From contig JBKDKA010000176.1 in NCBI GenBank assembly GCA_046345315.1, forward strand, positions 1 to 64,000: a DNA stretch of 64,000 nt, written 5' to 3'. The position numbers were made by a program, and so were the translations under genes. This DNA is from F1-80-MAGs062 sp046345315. GTDB lineage: Bacteria > Planctomycetota > Planctomycetia > Planctomycetales > Planctomycetaceae. How positions within the stretch are numbered: position 1 is the first letter of the stretch; each line of letters opens with the position of its first letter. The notes beneath the pieces are model-generated. The model searched no databases. It saw only the letters and a program-made list of their open reading frames with translations, and had not been told where the DNA came from. Shown in pieces: positions 17,033 through 26,415 of this stretch.

Positions 17033-17248
17033 TCACCCCTGCGCTCCGCCCGACTGCTGGATGCATTCACGTGCGATCTGACGCGCAGCCTTGTATGCAT
17101 GCTTGATGGTAAATAGTCGAGATTCTATCTGCTCTGCAGTGAAGTACCGCCCGTGGTCGCTCGTCGGAAGTCCCGCGAGCGAAAGCGTAAGCGGCATGAG
17201 CTCAAGAAATTCGCGATACCTGCGCTGCGTTTCTGATGGGTCAGCCAT
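17033..17248 (-). CDS. small conserved planctomycete protein
   Basis: A 71-residue soluble protein beginning MADPSETQRRYREFLELMPL and continuing LAGLPTSDHGRYFTAEQIE and TIKHAYKAARQIARECI. I recall near-identical short proteins from other planctomycetes, so it is probably a real conserved gene. No function is known to me. It reads as mostly helical, with a tyrosine-rich first third. It is downstream of the FHA gene on the same strand (118 bp), and a terminator-like hairpin lies beyond its end, at 16663-16687. Confidence 0.75.
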   Translation of the reverse strand: MADPSETQRRYREFLELMPLTLSLAGLPTSDHGRYFTAEQIESRLFTIKHAYKAARQIARECIQQSGGAQG

Positions 17249-17366
17249 CTCGCCGAATCCTCCTCCTCGATCGACTCTCTCTGTAGTCCCGGTACAGAAT
17301 CGAAATGCCGATCTTCCTGAAGCCTCGGATATTAACCGTCAGTCGGATCGATGGAAAGAGTTCGTG

Positions 17367-18296
17367 TCAATTACTCGGACGACGGCCGCCACTGTACTGC
17401 TTCAGGATCGCATCCGCCGCACCAGTTGGCTTCTGAGTGTCTTTCGGGTTGGCTCCCGTACTGCCTTTGACTGGTTCGTCGGTGGCCCCCGTTGATGACG
17501 GGTCGGGCAGTGAAACTTCAATCTGCGGTGTTGTCGTGGCTGCAGGAGCTGGCTGGCCCTGAGGGCTCATCTGCTGTGGCATGCCATAGCCCATCCCGGG
17601 CATCATCTGAGGGTACATCGGGGCGTAACCAGGCATCATGTGCTGATACGGGTAGCCGCCGTACATTCCACCCGGAAAGCCCATCTGCGGCATCATTGGC
17701 TGGCCGTAACCCATCCCCGGCATCATGCCCGGCTGGGCCATGGCGATCGTTGGAGATTCGGCTGGTGGAATGTTCATCACGGTTGTCTGAGCAACCGAGG
17801 GTGCCGCCGCCACCGTCGCCGCCGGCTCTGAGACAGCCGGAAGTGTGACGGGAGGCGCTGATCGTGTCGTAATCTCGAAGTCGGAGCCCGGTGCGTTTGT
17901 GGTGGGTAGTTCCATCACAGTCTGAGAAGAAACCTGCGTGTCGTCAGGTCGACCTCTCAGGTCGATCTCTCCGCTGTTCGATGGGTCAACCACTTTGCCT
18001 GGAAGCACGGAAAGCTGGAACTCAAGATTCCCGATAACAACGTGGTCACCGTTTTTCAGGACGATTTCTTTGGAAATTCGATTTCCGTTGACGAATGTCC
18101 CATTTGTGCTGCCGAGATCCTTCAGGCGGACAGAGAAATCATCGAGGCTGAAGACACAATGGTGGCGGCTGACTCGCTCGCTATTGGGGCGAAGCTGACA
18201 GTCATGCTCGCGACCGATGAGAAACCTTCGACGATTCAGCGGGATTATCTGCCCTGAATGCTTTCCTCCGACAACAGACAGTTCGGCCGCGATCAT
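17367..18296 (-). CDS. FHA-domain protein with Met/Gly/Pro-rich tail
   Basis: 309 residues from ATG 18296; a TTG nine codons upstream is possible but falls outside the domain. The N-terminal FHA domain (residues 1-95) shows RRRFLIGREHDCQLRP, SERVSRHHCVF, DLGSTNGTFVNGNRI and VLKNGDHVVIGNLEFQL, with the GR, SRHH and N residues that bind phosphothreonine. The middle (95-180) is low complexity. Residues about 185-260 are Met, Gly, Tyr and Pro-rich (GMMPGMGYGQPMMPQMGF). The protein is probably a cytoplasmic reader of Ser/Thr kinase signals, common in planctomycetes. No kinase is adjacent. Confidence 0.85.
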   Translation of the reverse strand: MIAAELSVVGGKHSGQIIPLNRRRFLIGREHDCQLRPNSERVSRHHCVFSLDDFSVRLKDLGSTNGTFVNGNRISKEIVLKNGDHVVIGNLEFQLSVLPGKVVDPSNSGEIDLRGRPDDTQVSSQTVMELPTTNAPGSDFEITTRSAPPVTLPAVSEPAATVAAAPSVAQTTVMNIPPAESPTIAMAQPGMMPGMGYGQPMMPQMGFPGGMYGGYPYQHMMPGYAPMYPQMMPGMGYGMPQQMSPQGQPAPAATTTPQIEVSLPDPSSTGATDEPVKGSTGANPKDTQKPTGAADAILKQYSGGRRPSN

Positions 18297-18843
18297 AAAG
18301 ATTGCAACTCCGGCGAAAAACAAACTTTACAACCAGCCACAGTGTGCCAGACTCTGCGGCGGGGAAGCTTCGAAACTGGGGTGAACAGGGCGCTGAGTCA
18401 ATTTACCGAAGGAGATCTCATCCTTCCAGCATCAGGTCCTGAGTTGATCAATAGATTGCTGAACTTTTTTCAGGTGTTTCTGGAAAAACGAAAGAAAATT
18501 CAAGAATCAGGCGACGGTCATTCGCGTCAAATTATGCGACGTGATTGACGACGCATCTGACTTCCTTAACGTGAAATTGTCGTGAAGTTCCGGTGAAAAG
18601 ATGACAGACCGGGTCGTTCCTTCCGTGTCGTGTCTTCGCCTTTGTTGCATAAAATCGTCAGTTGACGCCATCCGGGTAAAAAACTTTCAGTGAACAATTG
18701 ACTGCAGGCGTTCGTGTACTGTGTCGATTGGTCAGCTTGAACATCCTCCCCTGCGCCGTTTTTTCAGTGAACACATGCTCTCCGGAAATTATTGCTGCAG
18801 ATTGCACGGCTGCAACTGGAGATCTGTTTGAATTTTCCGATCA
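18297..18843. other. 547-bp gap between lplA end and the FHA gene start
   Basis: No gene supported. It must hold the promoter of the FHA gene (leftward). The lplA gene also runs leftward and ends at 18844, so part of the gap is its 3' flank and that of the operon upstream. No hairpin with a T tract was seen. Confidence 0.45.
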
Positions 18844-19632
18844 TCAGGATGGGGGCGGATTTCCCTGAAAAGTGCGGGCTTCTCCAAGGTACTGAATGAG
18901 TTGCTGCGGAAGGTTCTGCAGGAATTCGGTTTCCCGAAAGCCGCTGCAGAGGTCCCTGATCCCTGGAATCTCGGGGGCATGGCGGGACGCCGCAAGCAGG
19001 ATACTACCGTGCTGCAGGATCGCGCCTTTTCGCCGTCTTTGAGCACTTCCGACAATCTTGCAGGGAGCGGCAGGGTGAATTTCGCCATCAATGACTGAAC
19101 GATCGGCGATTGACCGATCAACGACGATGTCGTGAGGATCCTCGCGGAAAAAGCACAGGAATGGTTCCGCGGCCCCCTGAATCTTCTCTGAGGAATCGGC
19201 GGACGAAATCGGGTCGCCACGCATGCGGCTTTGCACTCCACACTCGCCGAGCAGCTGAATGATGGCTCGATGCATGATCGCATAAATCTGAACGGGATTT
19301 CGATGGAGCGGATGATCCGCCGAAACCACGCAGGAATATGTCACTTCCTGATCATGCAGGATGGCCCCACCTCCGGTGAGTCTTTGTACAGTCGGAAGCG
19401 CCGTGAGTGCCGGGGAACTCGGCCCGCTCTGCTGAAAATATCCTGTCGTGACAGTCGGTTCACTCCATCGATAGATCCGCAGGACATTGCGGCGATGTTC
19501 GACGGCGTAATTCAGAAGCGCTTCATCGATCCGCATGTTCTCTTCCCCGCGTCGCGGGAATGAATCGATGATCAGTTCGCAGGCCTCACCAGTCCCGAGC
19601 TCTTCGTTCAGCGTTGTTTTCGAAAGCTCCAT
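18844..19632 (-). CDS. lipoate-protein ligase A family enzyme
   Basis: 262 residues of the BPL/LplA/LipB fold, which attaches lipoate (or octanoate) to carrier lysines. Visible family motifs are EENMRIDEALL, YRWSEPTVTTGYFQ, QRLTGGGAILHDQEVTYS and CKIVGSAQRRRKGAILQHGSILL, the last containing the lysine and His-Gly-Ser typical of the active site. It ends a leftward block with gcvPB, gcvPA and gcvH. Its most likely substrate is the GcvH protein encoded 3 kb upstream, whose lysine must be lipoylated for glycine cleavage. Whether it uses free lipoate or transfers octanoate cannot be told from sequence alone. Confidence 0.88.
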   Translation of the reverse strand: MELSKTTLNEELGTGEACELIIDSFPRRGEENMRIDEALLNYAVEHRRNVLRIYRWSEPTVTTGYFQQSGPSSPALTALPTVQRLTGGGAILHDQEVTYSCVVSADHPLHRNPVQIYAIMHRAIIQLLGECGVQSRMRGDPISSADSSEKIQGAAEPFLCFFREDPHDIVVDRSIADRSVIDGEIHPAAPCKIVGSAQRRRKGAILQHGSILLAASRHAPEIPGIRDLCSGFRETEFLQNLPQQLIQYLGEARTFQGNPPPS

Positions 19633-19681
19633 ACTGAAACTCCAGAACTACAACCGGGGCGTTGACCCATTTACGTAACAC

Positions 19682-21145
19682 TCAGCAGCCGCCACCTGCC
19701 CAGCAGAGCACCGGTTTTCTGGCTGCAGCGACTTCGTCAGGTCTTGAAATCGGAGTTGTATGCGGAGCCGTCCGCACGAGTTCCGGAGGTTCACTGCAGA
19801 TTTTTTCGAGTGCATCCACGAATCGGTCAAGTGTCTCAATGGACTCAGTTTCGGTGGGTTCGATCATGATCGCTTCATCGACGACGAGTGGGAAATAGAC
19901 CGTCGGAGAATGAAAGCCATAGTCCAGAAGACGCTTTGCGACATCCATGGCGCTGATGCCAGTTCTGGTTTTCAGTGATTTCGCACTGGCCACGAATTCA
20001 TGCATGCATCGATCGCCGTGAGGGATCTCAAAGAGATGAGCCAGCCGGCTTCGCAGGTAGTTGGCATTCAGGACCGCAATCTCTGATGCCTCCCGAAGTC
20101 CGGATGCTCCCAGTGTTCGAATGTAAAAGTATCCACGAAGCAGGATCCCGACGTTTCCGAAGAATGATCTCATCCTGCCGATGCTGTGAGGTGGTGAATC
20201 GAGGAAATAGCGATTCTGCTCCGAATTAAAACGAACGACCGGTGAAGGCAGAAAGTCACCCAGAAAATCACGTACAGCGATTGGTCCGGCCCCGGGACCA
20301 CCTGCACCGTGCGGGCCGGTGAATGTTTTGTGCACATTGAAGTGCATCATATCTCCGCCGAAATCGCCGGGGCGCGTCTTGCCAAGGACGGCATTCATGT
20401 TGGCGCCGTCAATGTAAACGAACCCACCCGCCTGATGCAGAATCTCAGCAATTTCTGCAATTCGCGGTTCAAACAGTCCGAGCGTATTCGGATTTGTGAT
20501 CATGAAGACCGCTGTTTCGGAATTGACCTGATCTCGGAGTTCCTCGAGATCCACAAAACCATCCTGGCCGCCTCGCAGCTGAATGCATTCAAACCCTGCC
20601 AGAGCAGCGCTGGCCGGGTTCGTGCCGTGGGCGCTGGCGGGAAAAATGACCTTCCGACGATTCTCACCTCGGGAGCGAAAATAAGCTCGTGCAGTCAGGA
20701 GTGCCGTGAGTTCTCCATGAGCACCTGCTGCCGGATGTAGTGATACCGACGGAAGACCGGAGATCTCCGCGAGCATACCCTGAAGCTCGTAAAGAACTTT
20801 CAGCAGCCCCTGAATCTGGTTTTCCGGCTGAAAAGGATGACTTCCGATGGCCTGAGGCAGCTTCGCGAGTCGTTCGTGTCGTTTCGGGTTGTACTTCATC
20901 GTACAGCTTCCGAGCGGATAGAAGTGCGTGTCGACGCTCATGTTCAGCGTGGAAAGATTCACGAAATGCCGAACGACGTCCGGCTCAGCGATTTCCGGCA
21001 GTTCCGGTGCGGCTGTGCTCAGAAACCGGGAATCGATTGTTGCCAGTCCGTCGATTTCCGGGACATCAGCGTCCGGGAAAACGCGGGTACCACGGCCCGA
21101 TTTTGACAGATCAAAGAGCGTTTCACGGGAGAACGGAGATCTCAT
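19682..21145 (-). CDS. gcvPB: glycine dehydrogenase (decarboxylating) subunit 2
   Basis: 487 residues. It is one half of the split P-protein, which decarboxylates glycine and passes the aminomethyl group to lipoyl-GcvH. Motifs seen are YPLGSCTMKYNPKRHE, SLHPAAGAHGELTAL, HGTNPASAALAGFE, and the PLP-lysine segment FNVHKTFTGPHGAGGPGAGP near residue 268. The C-terminus is FHSPTVYFPLVVDEAIMIEPTE. It ends CWAGGGC, an odd cysteine-containing tail. The ATG lies 12 bp behind the gcvPA stop, indicating one transcript. The lplA gene follows at 49 bp. Confidence 0.95.
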   Translation of the reverse strand: MRSPFSRETLFDLSKSGRGTRVFPDADVPEIDGLATIDSRFLSTAAPELPEIAEPDVVRHFVNLSTLNMSVDTHFYPLGSCTMKYNPKRHERLAKLPQAIGSHPFQPENQIQGLLKVLYELQGMLAEISGLPSVSLHPAAGAHGELTALLTARAYFRSRGENRRKVIFPASAHGTNPASAALAGFECIQLRGGQDGFVDLEELRDQVNSETAVFMITNPNTLGLFEPRIAEIAEILHQAGGFVYIDGANMNAVLGKTRPGDFGGDMMHFNVHKTFTGPHGAGGPGAGPIAVRDFLGDFLPSPVVRFNSEQNRYFLDSPPHSIGRMRSFFGNVGILLRGYFYIRTLGASGLREASEIAVLNANYLRSRLAHLFEIPHGDRCMHEFVASAKSLKTRTGISAMDVAKRLLDYGFHSPTVYFPLVVDEAIMIEPTETESIETLDRFVDALEKICSEPPELVRTAPHTTPISRPDEVAAARKPVLCWAGGGC

Positions 21146-21157
21146 GCGACATCTGTT

Positions 21158-22534
21158 TCAGCTGGAGGTGTTGGCGAGGGTCTTCAGGACAGACTGCAGA
21201 ACTGCGGCGAAGTGATCAATGTCCTCGCGACTTCGTTTTTCCGTCAGTGCAACCAGAAAACACTGGTTCGCATCGTCAAGATCATGGTTCTCAAACCGAG
21301 AAATCGATGGTCCCGCGTTGATTCCCTGCTCGGCAAGCTTTTCCAGAACGATCTGAGCACTGAATGGTGTTCTGAGTGTAAATTCCCGAAAGAATGAGTG
21401 TGGGAATCGCAGACTGACTCCCGGGATCTCCGTAAAACGGGACGCTGCATACCGGGCTTTTCGATGACAGAGCTCGGCCATCTGACGCAGTCCGTTCGGA
21501 CCGATCACTGAAAGATAAACGGCCGCTCGCAGTGCCATCAGTCCCTGATTCGTGCAGATGTTACTGGTCGCCTTGTCGCGCCGAATATGCTGTTCCCGAG
21601 CCTGAAGATTCAGTGCGAAGCAGGGGTTGCCGTGCCGGTCGAGCGTCGTGCCCACGAGCCTTCCCGGCATCTTTCGTACATATTCAGAGCGGCACGTGAA
21701 GATTCCCAGAAGAGGGCCGCCGAACTGAAGCGGTATCCCAAGTGGCTGACCTTCCGCAACAGCGACGTCGACTCCATAGTCTGCGGGTTTCTTCAGAAGG
21801 CCCGGGCTGATGGCGTCAAAAGACAGGATCGAGAGTGCTCCGGCCTGATGAGCGATTTCGGTGGCTGCTGCAATGTCTTCGAGGCAGCCATAAAAATTCG
21901 GCTGCTGCAGGACCACGGCGCACGTTGCCTGACTGACGGCTTCGCGAAGTCGAGAAAGGCAGAGCAGTCCGTCGTTGCCGGGGACAGTGACAATCCGGAC
22001 ATTCAGCGGCAGCAGACAGGTTTCGAGAACCTGCCGATACTCCGGATGGATCGTACCTGCAACGACGACCTCTCCGGTCCGCCCTGTGACTCGCATTGCC
22101 ATAAATATGGCTTCGCTGATCGCCGTGGCACCCTCGTAAAGACTGGCATTTGAAACTTCCATCCCCGTCAGCCGGCAGATCAGTGTCTGGTATTCGAAGA
22201 ATGCCTGGAGCGTGCCCTGGCTGGCCTCCGCCTGATACGGCGTATAAGCCGTGTAGTATTCACCGCGCGACGTGATCTCATCCACGACGGCCGGAATAAA
22301 GTGATCATAGATGCCGCCACCCAGAAAGCAGATGCTTTCAGCCTTCCGAGGCGTCGAAAGCAGCCGTTCCATCTCCTGCTGGAGCTCCAGTTCAGAGCAT
22401 GGTGCAGGAAGATTCAGCTCCCGATTCAGGTGCAGCTCGGCTGGAATCTGTTCGAAGAGCTCATCCAGGGAGCTTACTCCAACAGCATCCAGCATTTTCT
22501 TTCGGCTGTCGGGCGTATCAAAAAGGTAGGCCAT
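21158..22534 (-). CDS. gcvPA: glycine dehydrogenase (decarboxylating) subunit 1
   Basis: 458 residues. This is the other half of the split P-protein and pairs with GcvPB. It shows the family start (MAYLFDTPDSRKKMLDAVGV), LNLPAPCSELELQQEM, FLGGGIYDHFIPAVV, YYTAYTPYQAEASQGTLQ, EVSNASLYEGATAISEA and SNICTNQGLMALRAAVYLS. Length and motif order are normal, with no sign of damage. It lies between gcvH (141 bp upstream) and gcvPB (12 bp downstream). The aminomethyltransferase gene gcvT, usually in this operon, is not present in the window. Confidence 0.95.
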   Translation of the reverse strand: MAYLFDTPDSRKKMLDAVGVSSLDELFEQIPAELHLNRELNLPAPCSELELQQEMERLLSTPRKAESICFLGGGIYDHFIPAVVDEITSRGEYYTAYTPYQAEASQGTLQAFFEYQTLICRLTGMEVSNASLYEGATAISEAIFMAMRVTGRTGEVVVAGTIHPEYRQVLETCLLPLNVRIVTVPGNDGLLCLSRLREAVSQATCAVVLQQPNFYGCLEDIAAATEIAHQAGALSILSFDAISPGLLKKPADYGVDVAVAEGQPLGIPLQFGGPLLGIFTCRSEYVRKMPGRLVGTTLDRHGNPCFALNLQAREQHIRRDKATSNICTNQGLMALRAAVYLSVIGPNGLRQMAELCHRKARYAASRFTEIPGVSLRFPHSFFREFTLRTPFSAQIVLEKLAEQGINAGPSISRFENHDLDDANQCFLVALTEKRSREDIDHFAAVLQSVLKTLANTSS

Positions 22535-22675
22535 TGAAAGTCATTGCTTTCCTGAAATCATCAAGTTAAATCGCGGTTTCTCGTCAGTCGCTGAATCAGC
22601 AGTTCAGAAAGAAGTCGGCGAGAGAAATTCGAGGAATTCCTTCAATCGCAGTTCATTACCGCGTCCGCTCATTCT

Positions 22676-23068
22676 TCAATGAGCGCTGGTCTCACAGTGT
22701 CGTCGGTATTCGTCGGCAGTCATCAGCTGAGCCGGCTGAGAGACATCGGAAAGACGGATCTTCGAAATCCACGCTTTATCGAAAGGGCTTTCGGAAAGAA
22801 GTTCAAGCTTTGATGGCAGAGCCTGATTCGTTTCAACGATCTCCCCGTCGACGGGAGCATAGAGATCGCTCACCGCCTTCACGCTTTCAATCTCCCCGAT
22901 CGGTTCTGACTGTCGAACCGTCTTTCCCTGCTGGGGAAGGGCGATAAAGACAATGTCGGTCAGGAGTTTCACTGCGAAGTCTGTGATGCCCATCACAGCC
23001 ATCCCGTCTTCGACTCGGATCCATTCGTGAGTCGGAGTGTATCGGAGCGATTCGGGCGCGATGGCCAT
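22676..23068 (-). CDS. gcvH: glycine cleavage system H protein
   Basis: 130 residues, the usual size. GcvH shuttles the aminomethyl group on a lipoyl arm among the P, T and L proteins. The family start is RYTPTHEWIRVEDG, followed by GITDFAVKLLTDIVFIALP. The lipoylation site is the lysine in GEIESVKAVSDLYAPVDGEI. The C-terminus (SPFDKAWISKI) is also typical. It is the first gcv gene in the leftward order, 171 bp downstream of rpiB. An lplA-type ligase that could modify it is encoded at the end of the block. Confidence 0.95.
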   Translation of the reverse strand: MAIAPESLRYTPTHEWIRVEDGMAVMGITDFAVKLLTDIVFIALPQQGKTVRQSEPIGEIESVKAVSDLYAPVDGEIVETNQALPSKLELLSESPFDKAWISKIRLSDVSQPAQLMTADEYRRHCETSAH

Positions 23069-23239
23069 TGAGTTTCAATCCAGATCTGTCTGATGACGGG
23101 ACGCACACCGACAGCGGAAACGCTCCGCAATATCAAAGATGCTGACAGTCCCGTCAGGATAGAAGATTGTTCCGCAGATCAGATCTGTGTTCAACAGGAA
23201 TCCCGAAATTGTCAGTAATGCGAAGTGGTGAACATCACG

Positions 23240-23746
23240 TCAGCAGTGACCTGGGCGTGATTTCGAGTGATCTTCTGCTGCCTTTTCCGACCCCCTCGAG
23301 ATCTCTTCTTCGAGGGTATGAATCTTCTGGAGTCGTCGAGCATGACGGCCCTGTTCGAATTCTGTCTTCAGCCAGATTCTTACGATCTGATCCGCCAGCT
23401 GGTCGCTGAGCTGGTCTGCAGAGAGACACAGGACATTGGCGTCGTTGTGGAGTCGGCTGTATTCGGCTGTGACACTGTCGTGGCAGGTTGCTGCGCGGAC
23501 ACCGCCGAACTTGTTCGCCGTGATGCACATTCCGATCCCGGTGCCACAGATCAGAATGCCTCGATCGACCTCACCGCTGGCAATGCCGCGAGCAACGAGC
23601 GCTGCATAATCCGGATAATCGACGCTCTGAGATTCATTTGGACCGTAGTCGATCGTTTTCGAAATGCTCTCCACGGATTCCAGCAGCTGGAGCAGACGAG
23701 TTTTCAGCTGGAGACCTCGGTGGTCGCTTGCGATTCCGATTTTCAT
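23240..23746 (-). CDS. rpiB: ribose-5-phosphate isomerase B
   Basis: 168 residues. RpiB interconverts ribose-5-phosphate and ribulose-5-phosphate in the pentose phosphate pathway. Motifs are MKIGIASDHRGLQLK (phosphate-binding start), DYPDYAALVARGIASGEVD, the catalytic-cysteine loop ILICGTGIGMCITANK, VRAATCHDSVTAEYSRLHND and DANVLCLSADQL. The last 20 residues are extra, charged and probably disordered. It begins 5 bp after the phosphatase-like gene ends, so the two are co-transcribed. The gcvH gene follows at 171 bp. Confidence 0.93.
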   Translation of the reverse strand: MKIGIASDHRGLQLKTRLLQLLESVESISKTIDYGPNESQSVDYPDYAALVARGIASGEVDRGILICGTGIGMCITANKFGGVRAATCHDSVTAEYSRLHNDANVLCLSADQLSDQLADQIVRIWLKTEFEQGRHARRLQKIHTLEEEISRGSEKAAEDHSKSRPGHC

Positions 23747-23751
23747 TTCAA

Positions 23752-24222
23752 TCAGCGTTCTTTCTCGAACAGTTCATCGATCCATTCCGTGAGATTCTCC
23801 TGAATCTCACGAATGCATTCCTGGTATGCAGGCAACCCGGCACCGATCGGGTCAGAGACATCCTGACCCTTTCGGCTGAGAAGTCGGAATTTTTCGCTCA
23901 GGTCCGGCCGGAGTTCACGAAGTGCACTCAGGTGGCCGCGTGTCATCGCCAGAACACAGGTTGATTCTTCGAGCATCCGATCAGTCACCTGCTGGCTCAG
24001 GTGATTTCCCATGTCAATATTGTATTCTTTGAGAAGCTGAATTGCTTCTCGAGATGCCGGAAAGTTTTCCGGAGCGGAAACCCCGGCCGAGAAGACGTCA
24101 ATTCCGCGTTCTCGAAGTTCTATTTCCCGACATCGAATTTTTTCTGCCGCCAGCTTTCGGAAAACCGCCTCCGCCATCGGACTCCGACAGGTATTTCCCG
24201 TGCAGACGAAAAGAATCCTCAT
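23752..24222 (-). CDS. low-molecular-weight phosphatase, arginine-phosphatase type
   Basis: 156 residues from ATG 24222, where the family begins (MRILFVCTGNTCRSPMAEAV); the frame stays open 11 codons further upstream. The P-loop is C-T-G-N-T-C-R-S with catalytic Cys and Arg, and the general-acid aspartate is in VSDPIGAG. In this family threonine at the fifth loop position, instead of Ile or Leu, is reported for YwlE, where it favours phosphoarginine over phosphotyrosine. Substrate preference here is inferred from that one residue. It is first in a leftward pair with rpiB, as in several bacteria. The divergent neighbour is mnmG. Confidence 0.85.
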   Translation of the reverse strand: MRILFVCTGNTCRSPMAEAVFRKLAAEKIRCREIELRERGIDVFSAGVSAPENFPASREAIQLLKEYNIDMGNHLSQQVTDRMLEESTCVLAMTRGHLSALRELRPDLSEKFRLLSRKGQDVSDPIGAGLPAYQECIREIQENLTEWIDELFEKER

Positions 24223-24558
24223 GACGGCGTCAGATTTTTCATTTCCAACGCCCACGATGCCAATTCCCTTCTGTTCTCAGAGTAATTTCGCAGAATCTAT
24301 CCGGATCCGGACCGGATCAGATTCATTCCAGGCGGAGTTTCGACGTGAATCGTTCGGGAAAATCCTCAACGGCGAGCTTCTGATGGTCAGATGCTGAGGA
24401 CATTGCACTCGATTGATGCCTCGCTTGAGATGCGGATAATGGCGGACAGTCTGCGAAATCTCAAGTTTGTCGAAGAAATCGCCACTCTTTGTCTGAATTA
24501 TGCCTGCTGCGCGAATTTCTGACTGCCGCGCGAATAACTCCAGGAATGAGCCGGGTTC
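24223..24558. other. 336-bp divergent intergenic region
   Basis: It separates the leftward phosphatase-rpiB transcript from rightward mnmG, so it must contain both promoters. I see no gene and no unambiguous promoter. A long minus-strand frame that crosses it is the antisense shadow of mnmG. Confidence 0.5.
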
Positions 24559-26415
24559 ATGCCAGATGCCGTTCACTATGAATTTGATGTCGTTGTCGTC
24601 GGGGCCGGCCACGCCGGAGCGGAGGCTGCGCTCGCTGCAGCTCGGATGGGCGCCAGAACGGCGCTCCTGACGATGAACTGTGACAGTGTTGCACAGATGA
24701 GCTGCAATCCTGCGATCGGAGGTGTGGCCAAAGGGCAGATTGTTCGGGAGATTGACGCACTGGGCGGCGAAATGGGCCGAGTCATTGACGCAACAGGCAT
24801 TCATTTTCGAATGCTGAACAGCGGTAAAGGCCCCGCGATGCACAGTCCTCGAGCTCAGGCAGACAAAAAAGCCTACCAGTTCCATATGAAGAATGTAGTG
24901 GAGCAGCAGGACTGTCTGACGCTCCGTCAGGAAATTGTGGAATCGCTGGAAACAGACGCCGGGGGGATTTCCGGAGTCCGGGTCGCCGGAAACGCTGTCT
25001 ACCGAGCTCGTGCAGTGATCCTGACGACCGGGACATTCCTTCAGGCCGTAATGCATACTGGTGAGGCGAAGTCGGAAGGGGGACGGGCCGGCGATCAGTC
25101 GTCACGCGGAATGTCGGGTTCTCTCAGGTCACTGGGGTTCACGCTGGAACGATTCAAAACCGGCACGCCAGCTCGACTGAATGGCAGAACCATCGACTTC
25201 AGTCGGTGTGAGCCGCAGCCTGGTGATGAAATCCCGCAGCCGTTTTCATTTCTGAACGACAGCATCCCTCAGTCCCAGATGCTCTGTTATCTGACGACCA
25301 CGACTTCCGAAATTCATGACATCATCCGAGCCAATCTGCATCGGGCTCCGATGTATTCCGGGCAGATTCAGTCCACGGGACCCCGATACTGCCCATCGAT
25401 CGAAGACAAAGTCGTTCGTTTTGCCGAAAAGCAGTCGCATCAGATTTTCCTGGAACCGGAAGGCAAAAACACTCAGGAGGTTTACTGCAACGGTATTTCC
25501 ACCAGTCTTCCGAGAGACGTTCAGGATGAGATCATCCGACGAATTCCGGGTTGTGAAAAAGCGGAAATCATGCGCTACGGTTATGCCGTCGAGTATGACT
25601 TTGCGCCTCCCACTCAGCTCAGGAATACGCTCGAAACGAAACTGATTTCCGGGTTGTATTTTGCAGGCCAGATCAACGGAACCACCGGTTACGAAGAGGC
25701 CGCTGGCCAGGGGTTGATCGCTGGCATCAATGCAGCACGTTTTGTGGCGGGAAAAGCTCCTTTCGTTCTTGATCGCAGTCAGGCCTATCTCGGTGTTCTG
25801 GTGGACGATCTCGTGACGAAGGGCGTGGATGAACCGTACCGTATGTTTACTTCACGAGCGGAATATCGACTGCTGCTCCGGCAGGACAACGCTGATCGAC
25901 GACTCACACCACTCGGAATTGAACTCGGCATCGTCTCCGAGGAACGAGCTGCGCGTTTTCGCGTTTACGAGCAGCAGCTGATCCGTGGCTTTCAGGCAAT
26001 GCATGGATTGCGTTCGCAGGGGAGAGACCTTGAAGAATGGTTGCGAAGACCTCATCATGGCTGGTCAGAGATTCTGGAGGTGTTTCCACAGCTTCAGGAA
26101 ATGGAACTTTCCAGTCGCGTGCTGGAGCAGATGCAGATCGAAGCTAACTACGCCGGCTACGTGAGACGCCAGGAATCTGAGATTGCGAGATTACAGAAAG
26201 TGGATTCAGTTCGGATTCCGGAAACCTTCAGCTATCAGGCTGTGCCTCAGCTTCGACATGAGGCGCGGGAGAAGCTTTCCCGTGTGCGACCGGGAACTCT
26301 CGGTCAGGCAGGTCGCGTGAGCGGTATCACCCCGGCAGATATCGCCATTCTGATGTTTTATCTCGGGCCTTCTGTATCGGAAGAGCGTGGCAGCCAGGAT
26401 CAGTTGTCTGAGTAA
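24559..26415 (+). CDS. mnmG: tRNA uridine-5-carboxymethylaminomethyl synthesis enzyme MnmG (GidA)
   Basis: 618 residues, normal length. MnmG with MnmE modifies U34 of tRNAs reading NNA/NNG codons, using FAD and methylene-THF. The FAD-binding motif VVVGAGHAGAEAALAAARMG is at residues 10-29. Further markers are MSCNPAIGGVAKGQIVREID, MLNSGKGPAMHSPRAQADK, FKTGTPARLNGRTIDFS, CPSIEDKVVRF, YAVEYDF, LYFAGQINGTTGYEEAAGQG, and the C-terminal VSGITPADIAILMFYL. MnmE is not adjacent. GC content and codon use look like the surroundings. Confidence 0.97.
   Translation: MPDAVHYEFDVVVVGAGHAGAEAALAAARMGARTALLTMNCDSVAQMSCNPAIGGVAKGQIVREIDALGGEMGRVIDATGIHFRMLNSGKGPAMHSPRAQADKKAYQFHMKNVVEQQDCLTLRQEIVESLETDAGGISGVRVAGNAVYRARAVILTTGTFLQAVMHTGEAKSEGGRAGDQSSRGMSGSLRSLGFTLERFKTGTPARLNGRTIDFSRCEPQPGDEIPQPFSFLNDSIPQSQMLCYLTTTTSEIHDIIRANLHRAPMYSGQIQSTGPRYCPSIEDKVVRFAEKQSHQIFLEPEGKNTQEVYCNGISTSLPRDVQDEIIRRIPGCEKAEIMRYGYAVEYDFAPPTQLRNTLETKLISGLYFAGQINGTTGYEEAAGQGLIAGINAARFVAGKAPFVLDRSQAYLGVLVDDLVTKGVDEPYRMFTSRAEYRLLLRQDNADRRLTPLGIELGIVSEERAARFRVYEQQLIRGFQAMHGLRSQGRDLEEWLRRPHHGWSEILEVFPQLQEMELSSRVLEQMQIEANYAGYVRRQESEIARLQKVDSVRIPETFSYQAVPQLRHEAREKLSRVRPGTLGQAGRVSGITPADIAILMFYLGPSVSEERGSQDQLSE

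Noticed and set aside
24277..25056. 259-residue minus-strand frame overlapping mnmG
   Set aside because: Antisense to the conserved FAD-binding region of mnmG.
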